DNA of 64,000 nt from Galeopsis tetrahit (GCA_963675135.1 OY776134.1:70231643-70295642); one strand, 5' to 3'. Positions 12,075-24,780 are shown, counted from the stretch's first letter. Program-made: numbers and translations. Notes: generated by a model not told the origin, from the letters alone.

Positions 12075-14649
12075 ATGGGAAATTCACTTGCATGTTTCCA
12101 TCCATCAACAATATCAAAATCACCACCAAAGGAGCTTCTTCCTCCATGGCTCTCCCCTGCAAACCCCTTCTCCAAATCAAGAAAATCAGCACCCTCTCCT
12201 TCTTCCTCCTCCTCCTCGCCTCCGAAAAAGTCGGAGGCTTTCGACGATTCCTATATTAAAAAACAAGCCCAGATTGCAACCATGCTTTACCACCAACACT
12301 TGCAGAACAATGGCATTTTGGACAGATCAGTCTCTACAAGAACTCCCCCTCATTTCTCTGCTTCCAGAAGCCACAAGAAGCTTCCAAAACGATCTCAATC
12401 TGTTTCCACTTCAAATCCTCTGTCTTCTACTTTGCATCTCTCTCAACAGGTTTAATTTCAACTTCTTCTTTTTTGATTGAATGTTTTTTTTTTGTTAGTT
12501 AAATTGGTTACGTATTTATTTTGTTTTAATATTGGAGTATAATTTTAATTGTCCTGGTCAGAAGGTAGGCAGCGTCTTTAAATGAAGTTTTACTTTTAGC
12601 ATAGGCAAAGACTAACCAAAATGCATAAATCAATTTTCTTGACTTTTTCACAAAATTAATTCTTTTCTTAATTCGAGTGGTTGTAATTTTTAGACCCCAT
12701 TATAAATTTCTCATTCTGTCCCATTTTAATGAATTAAGAAATTCAATAAATAGCGTTAAATATGAAATTGGAATATGATATTTAATTTTCATAAATTCGT
12801 GTAAAATTTGGGTTTTTTAATAAAATATTAATATTTGTAAAATGATTTAATATAATATATATTTTAATTTAATTATTTTTATTCTAATAAAATCTATTCA
12901 CCAATAATTTAATTTATCTATATCAAATATTATTAGTCTTAATTTTAATATTTTATATTTTAAAAATATTAAATAAAATTTATCCACTCATATTTTTTTA
13001 AAATTTATTTTATCTCTATCAAATATTATTAATCTTAATATTCTATATTTTTTAAAATATTTAATAAAGAATAACAAATGCATTAAAATCTCTACCAAAA
13101 TCATAAAACAATTAACACCCCAAATAATGAACGAAAAAATGTTTGAAATAAAAGAATTTGAGGTTTTGTCAAATATCTCATTATAATCTAACAAATATAA
13201 AAAATATTAAGATTAAGATTACAAGGGTTATATTTTATTGGAATAAAAATAATTATATAAATCTTTAATATATATAGAGGAAAGAACGTCATTATCAACA
13301 ACGTCTCTTTCCTTCTCTCTCCTATAATCTGCATTCAAATTATTAATAAATTTTATTTAAAAAATCTCAATTATTTTTTAGATAAAAAAAAATCTTGTGT
13401 AGAAAGATGAATGAGATAGAGGGAAAGGATGTCAGTTATCATCATTACTTACTCCTCATATTACTCTAGTGAACCCCCTAAGAATTTAAGACAAAAATAG
13501 ATATGAATTGTGAATGTTACCATTTCTAAATTTCAAATAGAGACCGTTCCGACAAAATTTCAACAGTATGTTAAGCATTATGTTCAGCTAAAGTGGCCGT
13601 TTGATAATTTTTTGTTTTGTTTTAGGATGTAGGAGATGATGGGCAAGAGAAGAAGCATTTTGTATTGGTTCATGGGGGTGGATTAGGGGCATGGTGTTGG
13701 TACAAAATGATAGCCCTTTTGAAAGAAGGCAAATGTAAAGTTGATGCAATAGACCTCACTGGCTCTGGTTCTAATTTTTGTGACATAAATTCCATCACAA
13801 CTATGTCTCAATATGCCAAACCTCTCACTGATTTCTTAGCAAATTTGCCTCATGACAACAAGGTATGTACACTTCTATCGGGATCGAATTGCTAGAGCTG
13901 TTAGGTCTGTTACTAGTCCTCATGTCTGGTTCGACCCTAAAATGCAGGTGATTTTGGTAGGGCATGATCTTGGTGGGGCTTGCATTTCTTATGCAATGGA
14001 GATGTATCCAACAAAAGTTTGTAAAGCCATTTTTGTTGCTGCTACTATGCTCTGTAATGACCAAAGTGCCCTTGATATCTTCTCTCAAAAGGTTAGCAAA
14101 ATAAGCAAAATTGTATGATGATTTTTTGCTGCTTTTTTTCTGAGTTTAACAATTTTGATCTTTAGGCATGCTTAAGTGACATAAACCAACGTGCTCAGAA
14201 GTTCATGTATGCAAATGGGGCCAAACAGCAACCAACAGCTATAGATTTCGATAAATCGCTCTTGGAAGATTTCTTGTTCAATCGATCTCCATCGAAGGTA
14301 ATTTTTAACATCTAGCTGCATTAGTCGTCTCAAAGAATACGAATTCGAATTCTTACCTATATGGACTGTGCAGGATATTGCATTAGCATCAGTATCGATG
14401 AGGGCTGTACCGTTTGCGCCATTGACACAGAAGCTCGCCCTTTCTGCAACGAACTATGGTTCAATCTCGAGATTTTATATAAAAACAGACGACGATTTTG
14501 CCATTCCTGAACCAGTTCAGGATGGCATGATACAATCAAGTCCACCCAAGCAAGTGTTTCACATCAAAGGCTCTGATCATTCGCCTTTTTTCTCCAAGCC
14601 TCAGGCGCTCCACAGGCTTCTTACAGACATATCGAACGTCCCAGAGTGA
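12075..14649 (+). CDS. Putative chloroplastic methylesterase of the MES11-15 type
   Basis: Alpha/beta-hydrolase of the plant methylesterase (MES/SABP2) family; relatives cleave methyl esters of hormones such as auxin, jasmonate or salicylate. Exons: 12075-12449, 13626-13862, 13948-14091, 14166-14297, 14374-14649, giving 387 residues. Residues 1-125 are a Ser/Pro-rich, basic extension (likely transit peptide or regulatory segment), found only in the long MES11-15 subgroup. The hydrolase core begins FVLVHGGGLGAWCWYK (oxyanion loop), then LTGSG. The nucleophile elbow reads VGHDLGG, with Asp at residue 211 where active esterases have Ser. The other triad members look present: Asp near 337 (DDDFAIP) and His at 365 (GSDHSPFF). 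Esterase activity is therefore doubtful. In Arabidopsis, MES13 is, as I recall, next to RID1/DEAH10, matching the order here. The exact paralogue is not assigned. Confidence 0.88.
12890..13075. repeat. Imperfect 96-bp direct repeat in methylesterase intron 1
   Basis: A phrase TCTATATCAAATATTATTAG near 12917 recurs with few changes near 13013, followed in both copies by similar AT-rich sequence. The surrounding 1.2-kb intron (12450-13625) is extremely AT-rich and otherwise featureless. Confidence 0.5.
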
Positions 14650-14911
14650 AAAAACGGGCTTAGACGACATCAGAATTGTTATTACAGTAGTTTATATTTA
14701 TTCAAAATAAACACAATTATAAGTGAAGGAGAAAGTATGAAGCCATTGGATAAACAATCACTCGGAAAATTTCATAGAATAGAAACCACGACAACGTCAC
14801 ATTATTCGTAAGAACGTATAATCGCACTCCAAAAATGACAAAACATTTAGCAAACCGAAAAAAGGGACTTGACTTGTGGAATAACATATAAGTGTCTCTC
14901 ACAGTGATCAG

Positions 14912-16935
14912 TTATTTCTTCCTTGGAATTTCTAGCCTCTTGCGAAAATCTTCCTCCATAAGGGGAATGCCATCGCGCAACTTGACCTTTGGTTCCCAGC
15001 CCAACAACTCGTTCGCCTTCTTTATATTCGGTTTCCTCTGGCGAGGATCATCTGGTGTGTTCTCCACGTTTATGATTTTCACATTTGGATTAATCATCTG
15101 CAACATTTTTCGTGAATCAGTAATATTCTAATATCACGCACGAAAACAACACACAATACTTACCTCCTTCACAGTTTCCGCAAGCTCAGTCATTGTAAAT
15201 TCACCTGATAGTAAGTAACACGCTCGGTGAGCATTCGTACGAAAGTAAATTTTGAGGCAAAAGCAGAAATTTATGTAAGAGTAACCTGGATTCCCGATGT
15301 TGATGGGCCCCGTATTATCGCCTTCCATCAGTTTGATGAGACCATCAACCTTAATCAAAAGCAAGTAGAATAAATTACACGAGACGAGACATGATCATGT
15401 GTTTTTAATTGCACGACAAAACAAAAAAGATCGTTTAACATACCATATCAGAGACATAACAAAAGCTCCTTGTTTGTGTTCCGGGCAACTGAACTGTCAA
15501 AGGTTCATCACTGCAAAAAGTACAAATTTTGGTTCGATTCTCTCACACGTTTACACAATCAAGCTTAAGTTGGGGAGTATTACCGTATTGCTTGAGCTAA
15601 GAAATTGCTTACAACCCGACCATCATCAATGTTCATCCGTGGACCATATGTGTTAAAGATCCGTGCAATCCGTATCTCTATGGAAATTTATACACATTCA
15701 TATTGGTTAGCACTTATCAATTGGAATGTTTTATGTAAATGATAAAAGAGATTATAGTACCTATTCCATGTTGTCTGTGATAATCGAACATCAAAGTCTC
15801 TGCTACACGTTTCCCTTCGTCATAACAACTCCTAACTCCTGCAACAGTAACATATAAATCACCATGATTTGTGTTCGTCCGCTTGCCAAATGTTTCATAG
15901 GCCTCAGTAACACCACACTACCTATAGGGTTGACATTGCCCCAGTAATCTTCAGTCTGAGGATGCACGAGCGGATCACCATAAACTTCGGATGTTGACGT
16001 CAACAATATCCTATTGAAAATTTAACAGAATAAATTAATAGATACAAGTATAAACAGTAAAGGATAAAGAGATAAATGGACTAAGTTTACTGAACCTTGC
16101 TCCTACTCGCTTGGCAAGTCCCAGCATGTTTAGTGTTCCGATTACATTTGTCTTTATCGTCTGTTAATTTTAAAAACAAAAAATGAAATTAGTGATTGAT
16201 GCTCCGTTTGATAGAGAGAGGGAGAATGAGAGAGAGTCACCTTCACAGGATTGTACTTGTAGAAAATCGGGGAAGCGGGGCAAGCAAGATGGTATATCTG
16301 GTCAACTTCGACTAATAAAGTCTCTGTGACGTCTGCAAAAGAAAAGATTCAAATTAACAAAAGCAACAGCCTAATGCAACACAATCGGTTTCAAAAGATA
16401 GTAAATAGCATTCCCATGCTACTGTTTACGACTAATTCTAGAGTTACAGGAAAATATTATAGTACTAAAACTTTCAAACAATGCCTACCATGTCGAATAA
16501 GCTCGAATCGCGGATGACCAATCCATTGCTTTAGGTTGTCCTTTGATCCAGTGAAGTAGTTATCCACAACAACCACCTAAGTAAAATCCCACAAAAGAAT
16601 TTGATTTACAAAAGTAAATTGAGGAACATAAAGAAGCCTAAACGCGTAGTGTTTGATGCAAGTGTGAGAAATCAGAAATTCTTACTTCGTTATTCTCGTT
16701 TTCCATCAGTTTGTCAACCAAATGCGAGCCAATGAATCCAGCTCCACCAGTAACCAAAATTCTCATCTTCGCCTGTCCACCAACGTTTTTATTAAGAAAG
16801 GATTTTCTTCAAACGTGAATGAAATTCAGAAAGCATGAGTATTAAACATACCTTAAAAAACTTTGCTTTTCTCAACGGTGAAGGCTCGGGAGGTGGCTTG
16901 GTGGTTACGTTCCCTCCATTCGATTCACTAGCCAT
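14912..16935 (-). CDS. UXS: UDP-glucuronic acid decarboxylase (UDP-xylose synthase), cytosolic type
   Basis: Converts UDP-glucuronate to UDP-xylose with bound NAD, feeding xylan, xyloglucan and glycoprotein synthesis. Twelve exons in transcript order: 16935-16852, 16772-16686, 16576-16489, 16332-16241, 16160-16096, 16010-15922, 15838-15761, 15677-15584, 15510-15444, 15349-15286, 15204-15164, 15097-14912. Total 344 residues, the usual length of the short UXS3/5/6 forms. There is no transmembrane anchor at the N-terminus (MASESNGGNVTTKPPP), so a cytosolic enzyme is predicted. The Rossmann motif GGAGFIG is at about residues 37-43; the catalytic pair Tyr-Lys lies in SCYDEGK (about Y174, K178); HLACPASP, FNTYGPRM and the Arg-binding QTRSFCYVSDMV motif are all present. 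The protein ends EIPRKK. It is a complete short-chain dehydrogenase/reductase of the extended type. The exact paralogue number cannot be fixed. Confidence 0.95.
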
Positions 16936-17602
16936 TATAAGACCCCTTCTTCAGTTTCTGAATTCATAACCGATAATCAACACAAAGGGTCAGAGTACAT
17001 TCCATTATCTTTTAACTCATATCTACAGATAAAATAATACACAATGTAGCCATATGAACAAACAGCTAAACAGAAACTCAGTCGGGGATCAGATACCGAT
17101 AGTGAATTAAAACGAAAAGTAACAGCAACAACTCCATTCAGAATCAGTCTCACTAGGGGCATTTCAACACTAAGGAGGAGAAATCAAATCTATTACAATA
17201 GTAAAATATCAGCAATAAAAAGCAAACTTTCAGTGCAGATTATGAGCAAATCAAACTGTAAACAATACACATTATACGACCCCTTCTTCAGTTTCTGAAT
17301 TCATAACCGATAATCAACACAAAGGGTCAGAGTACATTCCATTATCTTTTAACTCTACAGATCAAATAATACATAATGTAGCCATATGAACAAACAACTA
17401 AACAGAAACTCAGTCGGGGATCAGATACCGATAGTGAAATCAAAACGAAAAGTAACAGCAACAACTGCATTCAGAATCTGTCTCCCTAGGGGCATTTAAA
17501 CACTAAGGAGTGGAAATCAAATCTACTACAATAGTAAAATATCAGCAATAAAAGGCAAACTTTTAGTGCAGATTATGAGCAAATCAAATTGTAAACAATA
17601 AA
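16934..17602. repeat. Tandem duplication (about 337-bp period) at the UXS 5' end
   Basis: Bases 16934-17270 are repeated with few differences at 17271 to about 17602. Shared phrases include ACCCCTTCTTCAGTTTCTGA (near 16942 and 17279) and CAGTCGGGGATCAGATACCG (near 17079 and 17411). The first copy begins inside the UXS start codon, so an ATG on the minus strand also recurs at 17272-17270. Both copies contain the same candidate splice acceptor for a leader intron (minus strand, ATTCAG before AAACTGAAG), near 16959 and 17296. Confidence 0.9.
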
Positions 17603-19121
17603 GGCAAATCCACTTCATACCCAATCAGATTAAGGAAACTAAATCCCTCTAATTAGCAAAGATAAAAGCAGCACATTATGCAAATCAACCTCTAACTAGT
17701 AACAAAATAAGCAATATCCTCAACATAAATATTCGAATCACAGAAAACAAACAGATAAATGAGTAAAATCAAGAATTGATCACCTTTTAATTATGTATTA
17801 TATATTTATTAGCACTATAATACTCTCTCACTAACTCAGTGGCAACAACAGCAGCAACAATCTCACCTTTATATACTACACAAACAACAATTGAAACCCA
17901 AAAATTAAGGACAAAAAAGGATCAATATTCAAGTAATTTAAATTAAAAAAGGCATGATTTTTATCATTATGATATTACCAAACGTACCAACTGGAGGAGT
18001 CTTGAAGATTAAGCAAGATTACAGACAGCAGGCAGGGCATCTGAATCTGATTTAATGAAATATGTCTGAAAAATATCTCAGCGTACCTTCAAGGTCACTC
18101 CATACCAAATCCCGGTAGAGGAAGACGTGGAACCCGGGCAATATAATACTCTCCCAGTCTCTTATACCAGAATGGTAAAATCGAAAACTTATAAACATAT
18201 TTATTTTTTCGTGGGTTTAAAGAGTAAAAAAATTCAAAAAATATGTGAGAAGGTAAAGATTACTTTTTTATCATTTAAGAAAATGAAATTTTAATAAATC
18301 TACATAATTTTTATTTTCAGAATAAAAAATTATAGTGGGTGAACTGGGCCGGCGTGTTGCATCATGATTTGAATCATGGGACGGTTGACTTCTTGATTTT
18401 ATGAACTCTTGGGTCAATTTTATGAATTTTTTTAACATTCATTTACAATAAATCATAATCATAAATTATGCTCGGTTTACATGTGATATCATGCCCCCAA
18501 CCTCCACCATCGTCAAAATCTGAACTCGTGAAATACTCTATTTATTAACTAGTAAATTAGTTCAAGCTGGACTCGTTAAGTTAAATTCGAGCTTAGTTTC
18601 ATAAGTTTGTTAAACTCGTTCATGAATCGAGTCGAATTCTATTTTTAACTTGTTAATGTAATCGAGCGAATTTTAGTCTGGCTCGATAAATGTTCGGGTC
18701 GAATCTAAACTTCAATTAGTGGGATGAAATTAGTAACAACTCTACGCATATCAGGCATATGCTCCAATACTATAATTGGCGTCGGCAAGAAGTCCTAATC
18801 AAAAAAGTAATCTTGAAGATTTGTACTACTACCCAAATCATAATGTTCAATAAGGATAATCATTTTTTTTAATTAATGAATTGCTATTGGTTGGGAATTC
18901 GACAATTGGCTTGATTAATATAAGTGGGATGAGGGGTCATAAAATAAGAGCCAAAATTACAACTCTTGAATGATAGTTTAAACTCAGATAAATCTTGTAT
19001 GCAATCGAATCCGTAACATATTATTGAATTTTAAGTGATTTAAATAAATTTTCAATTCGTATTAAATTTTTAACATTATTTGTATAACAATACGTAATGA
19101 TAACCTAAATGACAACACTTA
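17603..19121. other. UXS upstream region, probable leader intron and promoter
   Basis: AT-rich. A plausible UXS non-coding first exon lies near 18090-18180 on the minus strand, ending at a GTACGC donor near 18085; this is inferred from splice-site appearance only. Between 18540 and 18720 there is a degenerate repeat rich in ACTCG and TCGAG words. No coding gene is seen. Confidence 0.4.
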
Positions 19122-19442
19122 GGGTATGTTTATTTTGAGATTATATAGGACGGAGGAATTCGGATGGAGAAATTTTGATAAATATTAAGTATGTGCGTTT
19201 ATTTTGAAATTTTGAGTAGGTTATGATGTAACTTTATGTCAAATAAGTTAGATAATAATTGATAATATTATATTAAACGTAATTTTATGTCAAATCAATT
19301 ATATAAGAATGTAAGTTGTTGTATTATTATAATAGTATAATATACATGTATTTTTAGAGATGTATAAAATTGGATGGTGTGTAAAATTACAAACTAGAAT
19401 AGGACAATCGTCCGCACGTGATAGTCTCAAAACAAACCAGCC
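19122..19442. mobile_element. Tourist/Harbinger-like MITE candidate
   Basis: A 321-bp AT-rich segment with imperfect terminal inverted repeats. The left end reads GGGTATGTTTATTTTGAGAT, and the right end, reverse-complemented, reads GGCTGGTTTGTTTTGAGACT. The left flank is TTA and the right flank GTA, compatible with a decayed 3-bp TTA target duplication typical of PIF/Harbinger MITEs. There is no coding capacity. It sits about 1.1 kb upstream of the SPIRAL1-like start codon. Confidence 0.5.
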
Positions 19443-19764
19443 GTAGCATTTTCTTCTCTGCATTATTGGATTGGATATTTTAATTGTTTTTTGGGGTGAT
19501 TTTGATATTTCTATTTTGTTTGAGGATCCCTAATTAAATCATTGCCGTCAAGCATATTAGACGTGAGGGCCTCTTTGTATATATTTGTGTGTTTTTTGTT
19601 ATTTGATCCCTAAATAAAATGACTATCTCCAATCCTGATTTGGACGCTCCCACCACTCAACTACAGTGCCAATTGGCCTGGCAAAGTCGATAAGATTCTG
19701 GAAATAGTAATACTTTTTGCTCAAATTAATCATTTCAAGCCTAAAGTGTAGTGCGACTCAAATT

Positions 19765-19784
19765 CTCTCTCTCTCTCTCTCTCT
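19765..19784 (+). repeat. CT dinucleotide tract in the SPIRAL1-like leader
   Basis: A run of about ten CT units just upstream of the probable first (non-coding) exon of the SPIRAL1-like gene. That exon appears to end at AAAG/GTAATT near 19812. CT/GA tracts near transcription starts are common in plant core promoters. Confidence 0.7.
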
Positions 19785-20539
19785 GGTGGATCTGATCTGA
19801 AAGAGGCGAAAGGTAATTGAGATTTCTTTTGGAATTGAAACGTTTGATTCATCTACGCATCTGTCTACTTCATTCAGTTTGCTGTGTTTAGTTGCTGATT
19901 TGATTTGCGAACTATGATTCTATGTCGGTTTTATGTATACATTTTAGAATTACTTATTTGGGTTGATGATGAGTGTGCTTGATGATATGTTGTTGGGTAC
20001 TGCACTTGAACTGACTTGCAAGTTACAATGTAATTAGTTGAAATCGTAAAAGAAAAAAGAGTGCATTTTGCACAATTATTGATGTTGAAATTTGAATATA
20101 TGCTGCTTTTGTCATTTTCAAGTAGTTGCTCTTTTTTTTTTTCTTGATAATTGATATTAAAGGACGAAAGAAGCTTGATCTGCTGTTTTTGCTGAGCATA
20201 AGTTAGGTGCAATAACTATAATTTGAGGCACGAAATAGACATACTGTTGTTTGAACCCTATGATTTGGATCATTAGTTTTCTATGCCTTCTTCAATAGAA
20301 GTCTTTAGCAGCTTACTAGTTGAGTTTCAGAATATGAAAGTTGATTATTTTTTCTAACTTTTATGATCATTCTGTGAGGAATTGAACTATGCTGTAATTA
20401 ATCCATCTATTGATTTGCATTTCTCTGGGATAATAACTTATAGTGAAGTTAGTATTCATCAGCTTCATCTTGTTGCTTCCATCTGTACTGTACTGTTCTG
20501 ATCAGATTTGTGGTTTTTGATCTGGAAAAAATAGGAGAT

Positions 20540-21684
20540 ATGCGTCGTGGAACTAGCAACGGTGGAGGACAGAGCTCTTTGGGGTACTTGTTTGGTAACA
20601 ACGAGGCTCCAAAACCAGCAGCTCAGAAAGCCCAAACCGTGCCAAATGAATGTAATGAACCTTCAGCTAAACCTAATGCCGCTCCTCAGGCAGTAGACGT
20701 TAGCAAGCAGATTCCTGCAGGCATTCATAGTACTGCGACCAACAACTACATCAGAGCAGATGGTCAAAATACTTCCAATTTCATCACGGTATGTCTTTAA
20801 TGAAACAAGGCTTTTTGTGTTTGATTGATGTTGATGAGGATCCTTTGTCATGGTATTTTGATTTTATAATACATATATTTCTGAAGAAATAAAGAGAGAA
20901 TTGGATGATGATTTGTTCTACTTCAAGTACAGGGCATATTTGCAATGTAGTTTATTGGTATCTCATACAGCAGTAATGCTCTGGTGATGCATAGGATTAT
21001 GTGACACTCTCCATTGCTGGAATTTAACTAAATCTTACTCCTCACATGAAATATTAGTTTTATGTGTTGAGCTGTTGACAGTCTACTTTGAATATTGGAG
21101 CAATTCATCCACTATTTTTCTACTAAACACTCATTTTTTAAAAATATGTAGGCCATGCATTGTCCCTCATGAAAACCACTAACCATAAAAAACACAACCC
21201 GTAGAACTGTTTCATGTGCATTTGTCTAAAGGAACTTACACACATGATGAAGTCCTTGTACACTTCTTTGACTGTAATCGTATATGTTGATAGCATAAAT
21301 GCCATGTCACTGTTGTCTTTGTCACTTCACCATTCAATTATAAATTTAACTAGTATTGTTAGTTCTGCCTTTTGTACTCTTTCCCCTTTTTTGTATCTAA
21401 AATGACAATTATCAGATTAACTATTACATGTTTTAGACTTTTAGGTGGAAATCATAATTTTGCATGTCTTGACGCCATGTATAAGTGTCTTGGGTCATTT
21501 TTTATTGATTGCTTATGAACCAAATAGTTATTTCGTAGCATTTGGTCTGATTCATGTTTTTATGCTGGCATTTGGTCTGATTCTGAAAATTGCTTTGTCA
21601 CAGGATCGACCATCAACAAGGGTTCATGCTGCCCCTGGAGGAGGTTCTTCTTTGGGTTACCTGTTTGGTGGTGGCAGCAACTAA
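20540..21684 (+). CDS. SPIRAL1-like microtubule-associated protein
   Basis: Small plant protein of the SPIRAL1 family, which binds cortical microtubules and controls directional cell expansion. Two coding exons, 20540-20788 and 21604-21684, give 109 residues. The family hallmark is the repeated tail motif at both ends: GGGQSSLGYLFG near the N-terminus and GGGSSLGYLFGG at the C-terminus. A second conserved segment (QIPAGIHS...NNYIRADGQN then DRPSTRVHAAPGG) lies between them. The ATG at 20540 opens MRRGTSNGGG, matching the family start; a TTG-started extension upstream is not credible. Family members usually read MGRG, so Arg at position 2 is a small oddity. A non-coding leader exon near 19790-19812 and a roughly 720-bp leader intron are likely. 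The gene is next to COQ4, as SPR1 is in Arabidopsis (from memory). Confidence 0.93.
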
Positions 21685-22251
21685 GTCCCCTGCTAGCCTC
21701 GTCAAGTGTGCTATGTGAATTTTGTGTGTAAATGTGGTGGCAATTGTGTTTATCTTCAGCTTCGATTAAGCCTCATGCAGTGTTCCGTCAATTTCTGTTA
21801 AATTTGTGGTTAAAACTAGACGTGTTCGGTGTTACAACACGCCTTTATTTTTACGTCTAAGACCCGTATTCTCATTTCTACATGAGTGTGTTGCCTGAAT
21901 ATATGACAAACATTTGAACGCTTTAAGCATCTATAAATTAAAGAGGCTCGCTTTTGGTTTGTATCTTATGCTGTATGAGTTGTTTATACTTAAACAGAAA
22001 CAGGGTATTACTATGATATGGGAGCCACCACTTCATGTGAAATGACAATTATACACTCCTTTAAATTAAAATCAAATAACTAATATATATATCATCCACT
22101 GTGTTACAAATTGTATTTATTTTGGAAAACTTGTTTGGCCATGAACAACAGAACAAAAAGCTGTGACTTGTCAACAATACCATTTCTACTACAAAGATTG
22201 CAAGCAAGAAAAATCGATGGTCACGTTCTTTGATCTCAACATGCATCGATT
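21685..22251. other. Convergent 3' ends of SPIRAL1-like and COQ4
   Basis: About 570 bases between two stop codons on opposite strands. It should contain both 3' UTRs. Nothing else is recognised. Confidence 0.5.
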
Positions 22252-23528
22252 TCAGGCTTTATGTTGTTGAGGGGGAGGAGCAGGAATGATCCCCCATCTT
22301 CGACGAACATCTTCCAAATCCTCATTAAAATGGCGCTCGTAATATATACACATCAAGTCGCTGCATTTCACACCAGCCTGGAGTGCCCAAGGGAAGTAAT
22401 GTTGGTAGAATAATTTCCGCTGCGTTGTGGTAAATCTTGCAGTACCACCAACAACTGAGAGGGCACACATAGGGAGAAACATCTGCTCAAATTCTATAAC
22501 TTTGAGTGCTGATTCACCAATCAAATTGGTGGGTAGCCCAAACAGGGTATGCCAGAAGTCATGAACCTCACGTGCACGCGTTGCAACATAGGCTATTTCT
22601 TCCGTCTCCATGAACCGGACAGGTGGCCTATCATCAGGGGAGAAATTTCTAGATCCCATAAACTTTGCATATGCAGCACCAAATGTGTTCGATGGAAGGT
22701 CCCATGCATGGCCTACATTAGCAGAGATAACACGTGGACGTTCCACTAGTATAGCCTGTGAACGATGAAGTTTGTAGTCATTAACAAGAATATCAATGGT
22801 TAAAGATAAAAACACATCACTTGAACCTGAAAGGACATGAATAAGTCTCCAAAAAACAGAACACATGAATCACATGATATCAGAAAGCAAAATTTTATGC
22901 TAAAATCTACTAATTTGGTGGCACTTGCTCACATATGGTTGCTAATCACAATAATTACATGAGGCCAATCCTTCAAGATCAAACTTCATACATGATGGAA
23001 TTATCAGAATTCATACAAGATTTTCAGGTATTCTTCCCAATCTTTTTCAAGAAACGTCTTCATGCCAACGTGCTTTAATCCTGAAGGTTCTATAAAAATG
23101 AATAACAATGTTTTTCGTTCCCCCACATCTAGCGCATTATGACCAATCTGTTTGTTGTTCATATGAGCAGGGACATTTCATATTATGCACTATAATCATG
23201 CGCACATACTAAACTGCATTTCAGAAAAAGGCAGTTGAAAGACAAAAGTTAATTCCTTAAGAGGTTATTATGCAACACTTGCAAGTTAACAGCATGCTAA
23301 CAAACCAAAGAATAACAGCCACTTTTGAATAAAGTAAAAGCTCACTCTGCCTTCTGGACTCCTCTTCATTCTCTCGAGCACCCTTTCAAATGCAGGCTTT
23401 CCAGTAGTCTCCCCAAGAGCAGCTATCAAATCGGCTCTTCGTGGATCCAACAATGCTCCAACAGCTGATCCAACTGCAACGGCAGCCTGCTGCCATCCCT
23501 TCAGTCCAACTCGAGCACCCCTTATCAT
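22252..23528 (-). CDS. COQ4: Ubiquinone biosynthesis protein COQ4
   Basis: Mitochondrial inner-membrane-associated protein of the coenzyme Q biosynthetic complex; the family is thought to organise the complex and take part in ring C1 modification. Two coding exons (23528-23346 and 22755-22252) give 228 residues, matching the Arabidopsis length of about 226. The diagnostic metal-binding motif H-D-x-x-H-(x)11-E is complete: HDFWH followed by eleven residues and Glu, around 22520-22570. Other conserved blocks are RPPVRFMETEEIAYVATRAR, MGSRNFSPDDRP and the C-terminal RRRWGIIPAP. The start MIRGARVGLKGWQQ matches plant COQ4 N-termini. The exon 2 acceptor is confirmed by frame, since the reading frame continues into the intron only as an unlikely extension. 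A non-coding leader exon is probable near 24060-24180. Confidence 0.95.
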
Positions 23529-24305
23529 TTCCCTGGTATATCATGCAAGGTTATTGAACTCATAAAACTGATAAAAGCCAAAGCAGATATGTGTTGGTGC
23601 AATTCCTAATTCCTATGGATAACTTATCAAGAAGTTTCCAATAAAAAAACAGAAGAATAATACTTAGAGCATCAATTTTATGCACCAAGAGATCAATTAG
23701 AGATTCACTGCTGATTACATATATGAAATCTCAATAAAATGTTTCTTGTTTGCAATTGCATATATGAAACGGATTGATTGTGCATCCCATAGCAAAACAA
23801 AATGAATCTAACAATAAAATGCATAAAACGGATTTAGAACCCCCAATAAATCTTGGCTCACTGTTGGTGGAGGGGAAGGAGAATATGATTAAGTAGGCGC
23901 TTAGTTAAATGTCCATTCCTCCCCAGCTCTCTCCACACAAATTAAATTCAGCTTTAAGAAGATCTAAACAAGTTGATTCCATTCTTCTGATAAATTTCCC
24001 AGTTTTCAATTAAAAAAAACCAATTGATCTATAAATTATACAAAGCAGTACCTAAACAAATAAATCCTACGTAAATAGCAGTTTGCCGGTGCGGCGACAG
24101 AGGCGGAGGCGGCGCCGGATGTGCAGAGAGAAGGCGAAGTGAAACCGTAAAAGAAGAGGGAGTGAGAAAATTATGGTAAGATGGAAGAAGGGTAATCTAG
24201 GAAGTTTCCGATGGGTGTATCACCTGATTCGGTGGTGTTCTAATTAATAAGGCCTTTATTTTGCTACAAGTCGGCCCATAACATTTCACAGGCTTTTTAT
24301 GCGGG
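23529..24305. other. COQ4 leader intron, leader exon and promoter
   Basis: On the minus strand a candidate non-coding exon with GC-rich sequence (about 24070-24180) ends at a donor near 24050, and an acceptor lies just before the COQ4 ATG. The rest is AT-rich intron. No other gene is seen. Confidence 0.45.
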
Positions 24306-24540
24306 GCGCGGCTAAAGGCACCCAAGGATCCTATGAGTACACCCACTGGAACTTTTTTTTAGCACAAGGGGTATGCAAAATAACTTTTGTACCCCTCCTA
24401 TATTTTTTATAAAAAAGGACGGATGAGTACACCCACCGTTCTATTTCACAAAAAAATCATCTCCACCTCCACCAAAACACAAAAAATCAACACCATTCTT
24501 AACAAAAACTCAACAAAAATAATATAAAAAAATTCTTAAG

Positions 24541-24780
24541 ATGTTCGAAAATATTAATCGAACAAAATTAAGATGTACGAAATTTTTTACCCAACAAACT
24601 CAATGTGTTCGAAATTTTTTAATGAACAAACGTATTATGTTCGAAAAAATATTCAAAACAACTCACATTTGTTCGAAAAAAAAAGTCGAACAAGATGTTC
24701 GAAATTTTATCCAAAACAAAAACAGATTGTTCGAATTTGTTTCCAAAACAAACCTAGATTGTTCGAAAATAATCACAAAA
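24541..24780. repeat. Imperfect short repeats with TGTTCGAA core
   Basis: About seven imperfect units of roughly 35-40 bp, each with TGTTCGAA or a close variant followed by A/T-runs and AACAAA, inside the left half of the Mutator-like element. Confidence 0.7.

Noticed and set aside
12088..12480. Alternative 130-codon frame overlapping methylesterase exon 1
   Set aside because: It is frame-shifted relative to the exon, has no domain, and runs past the good splice donor at 12449. The 12075 frame joins cleanly to the hydrolase core.
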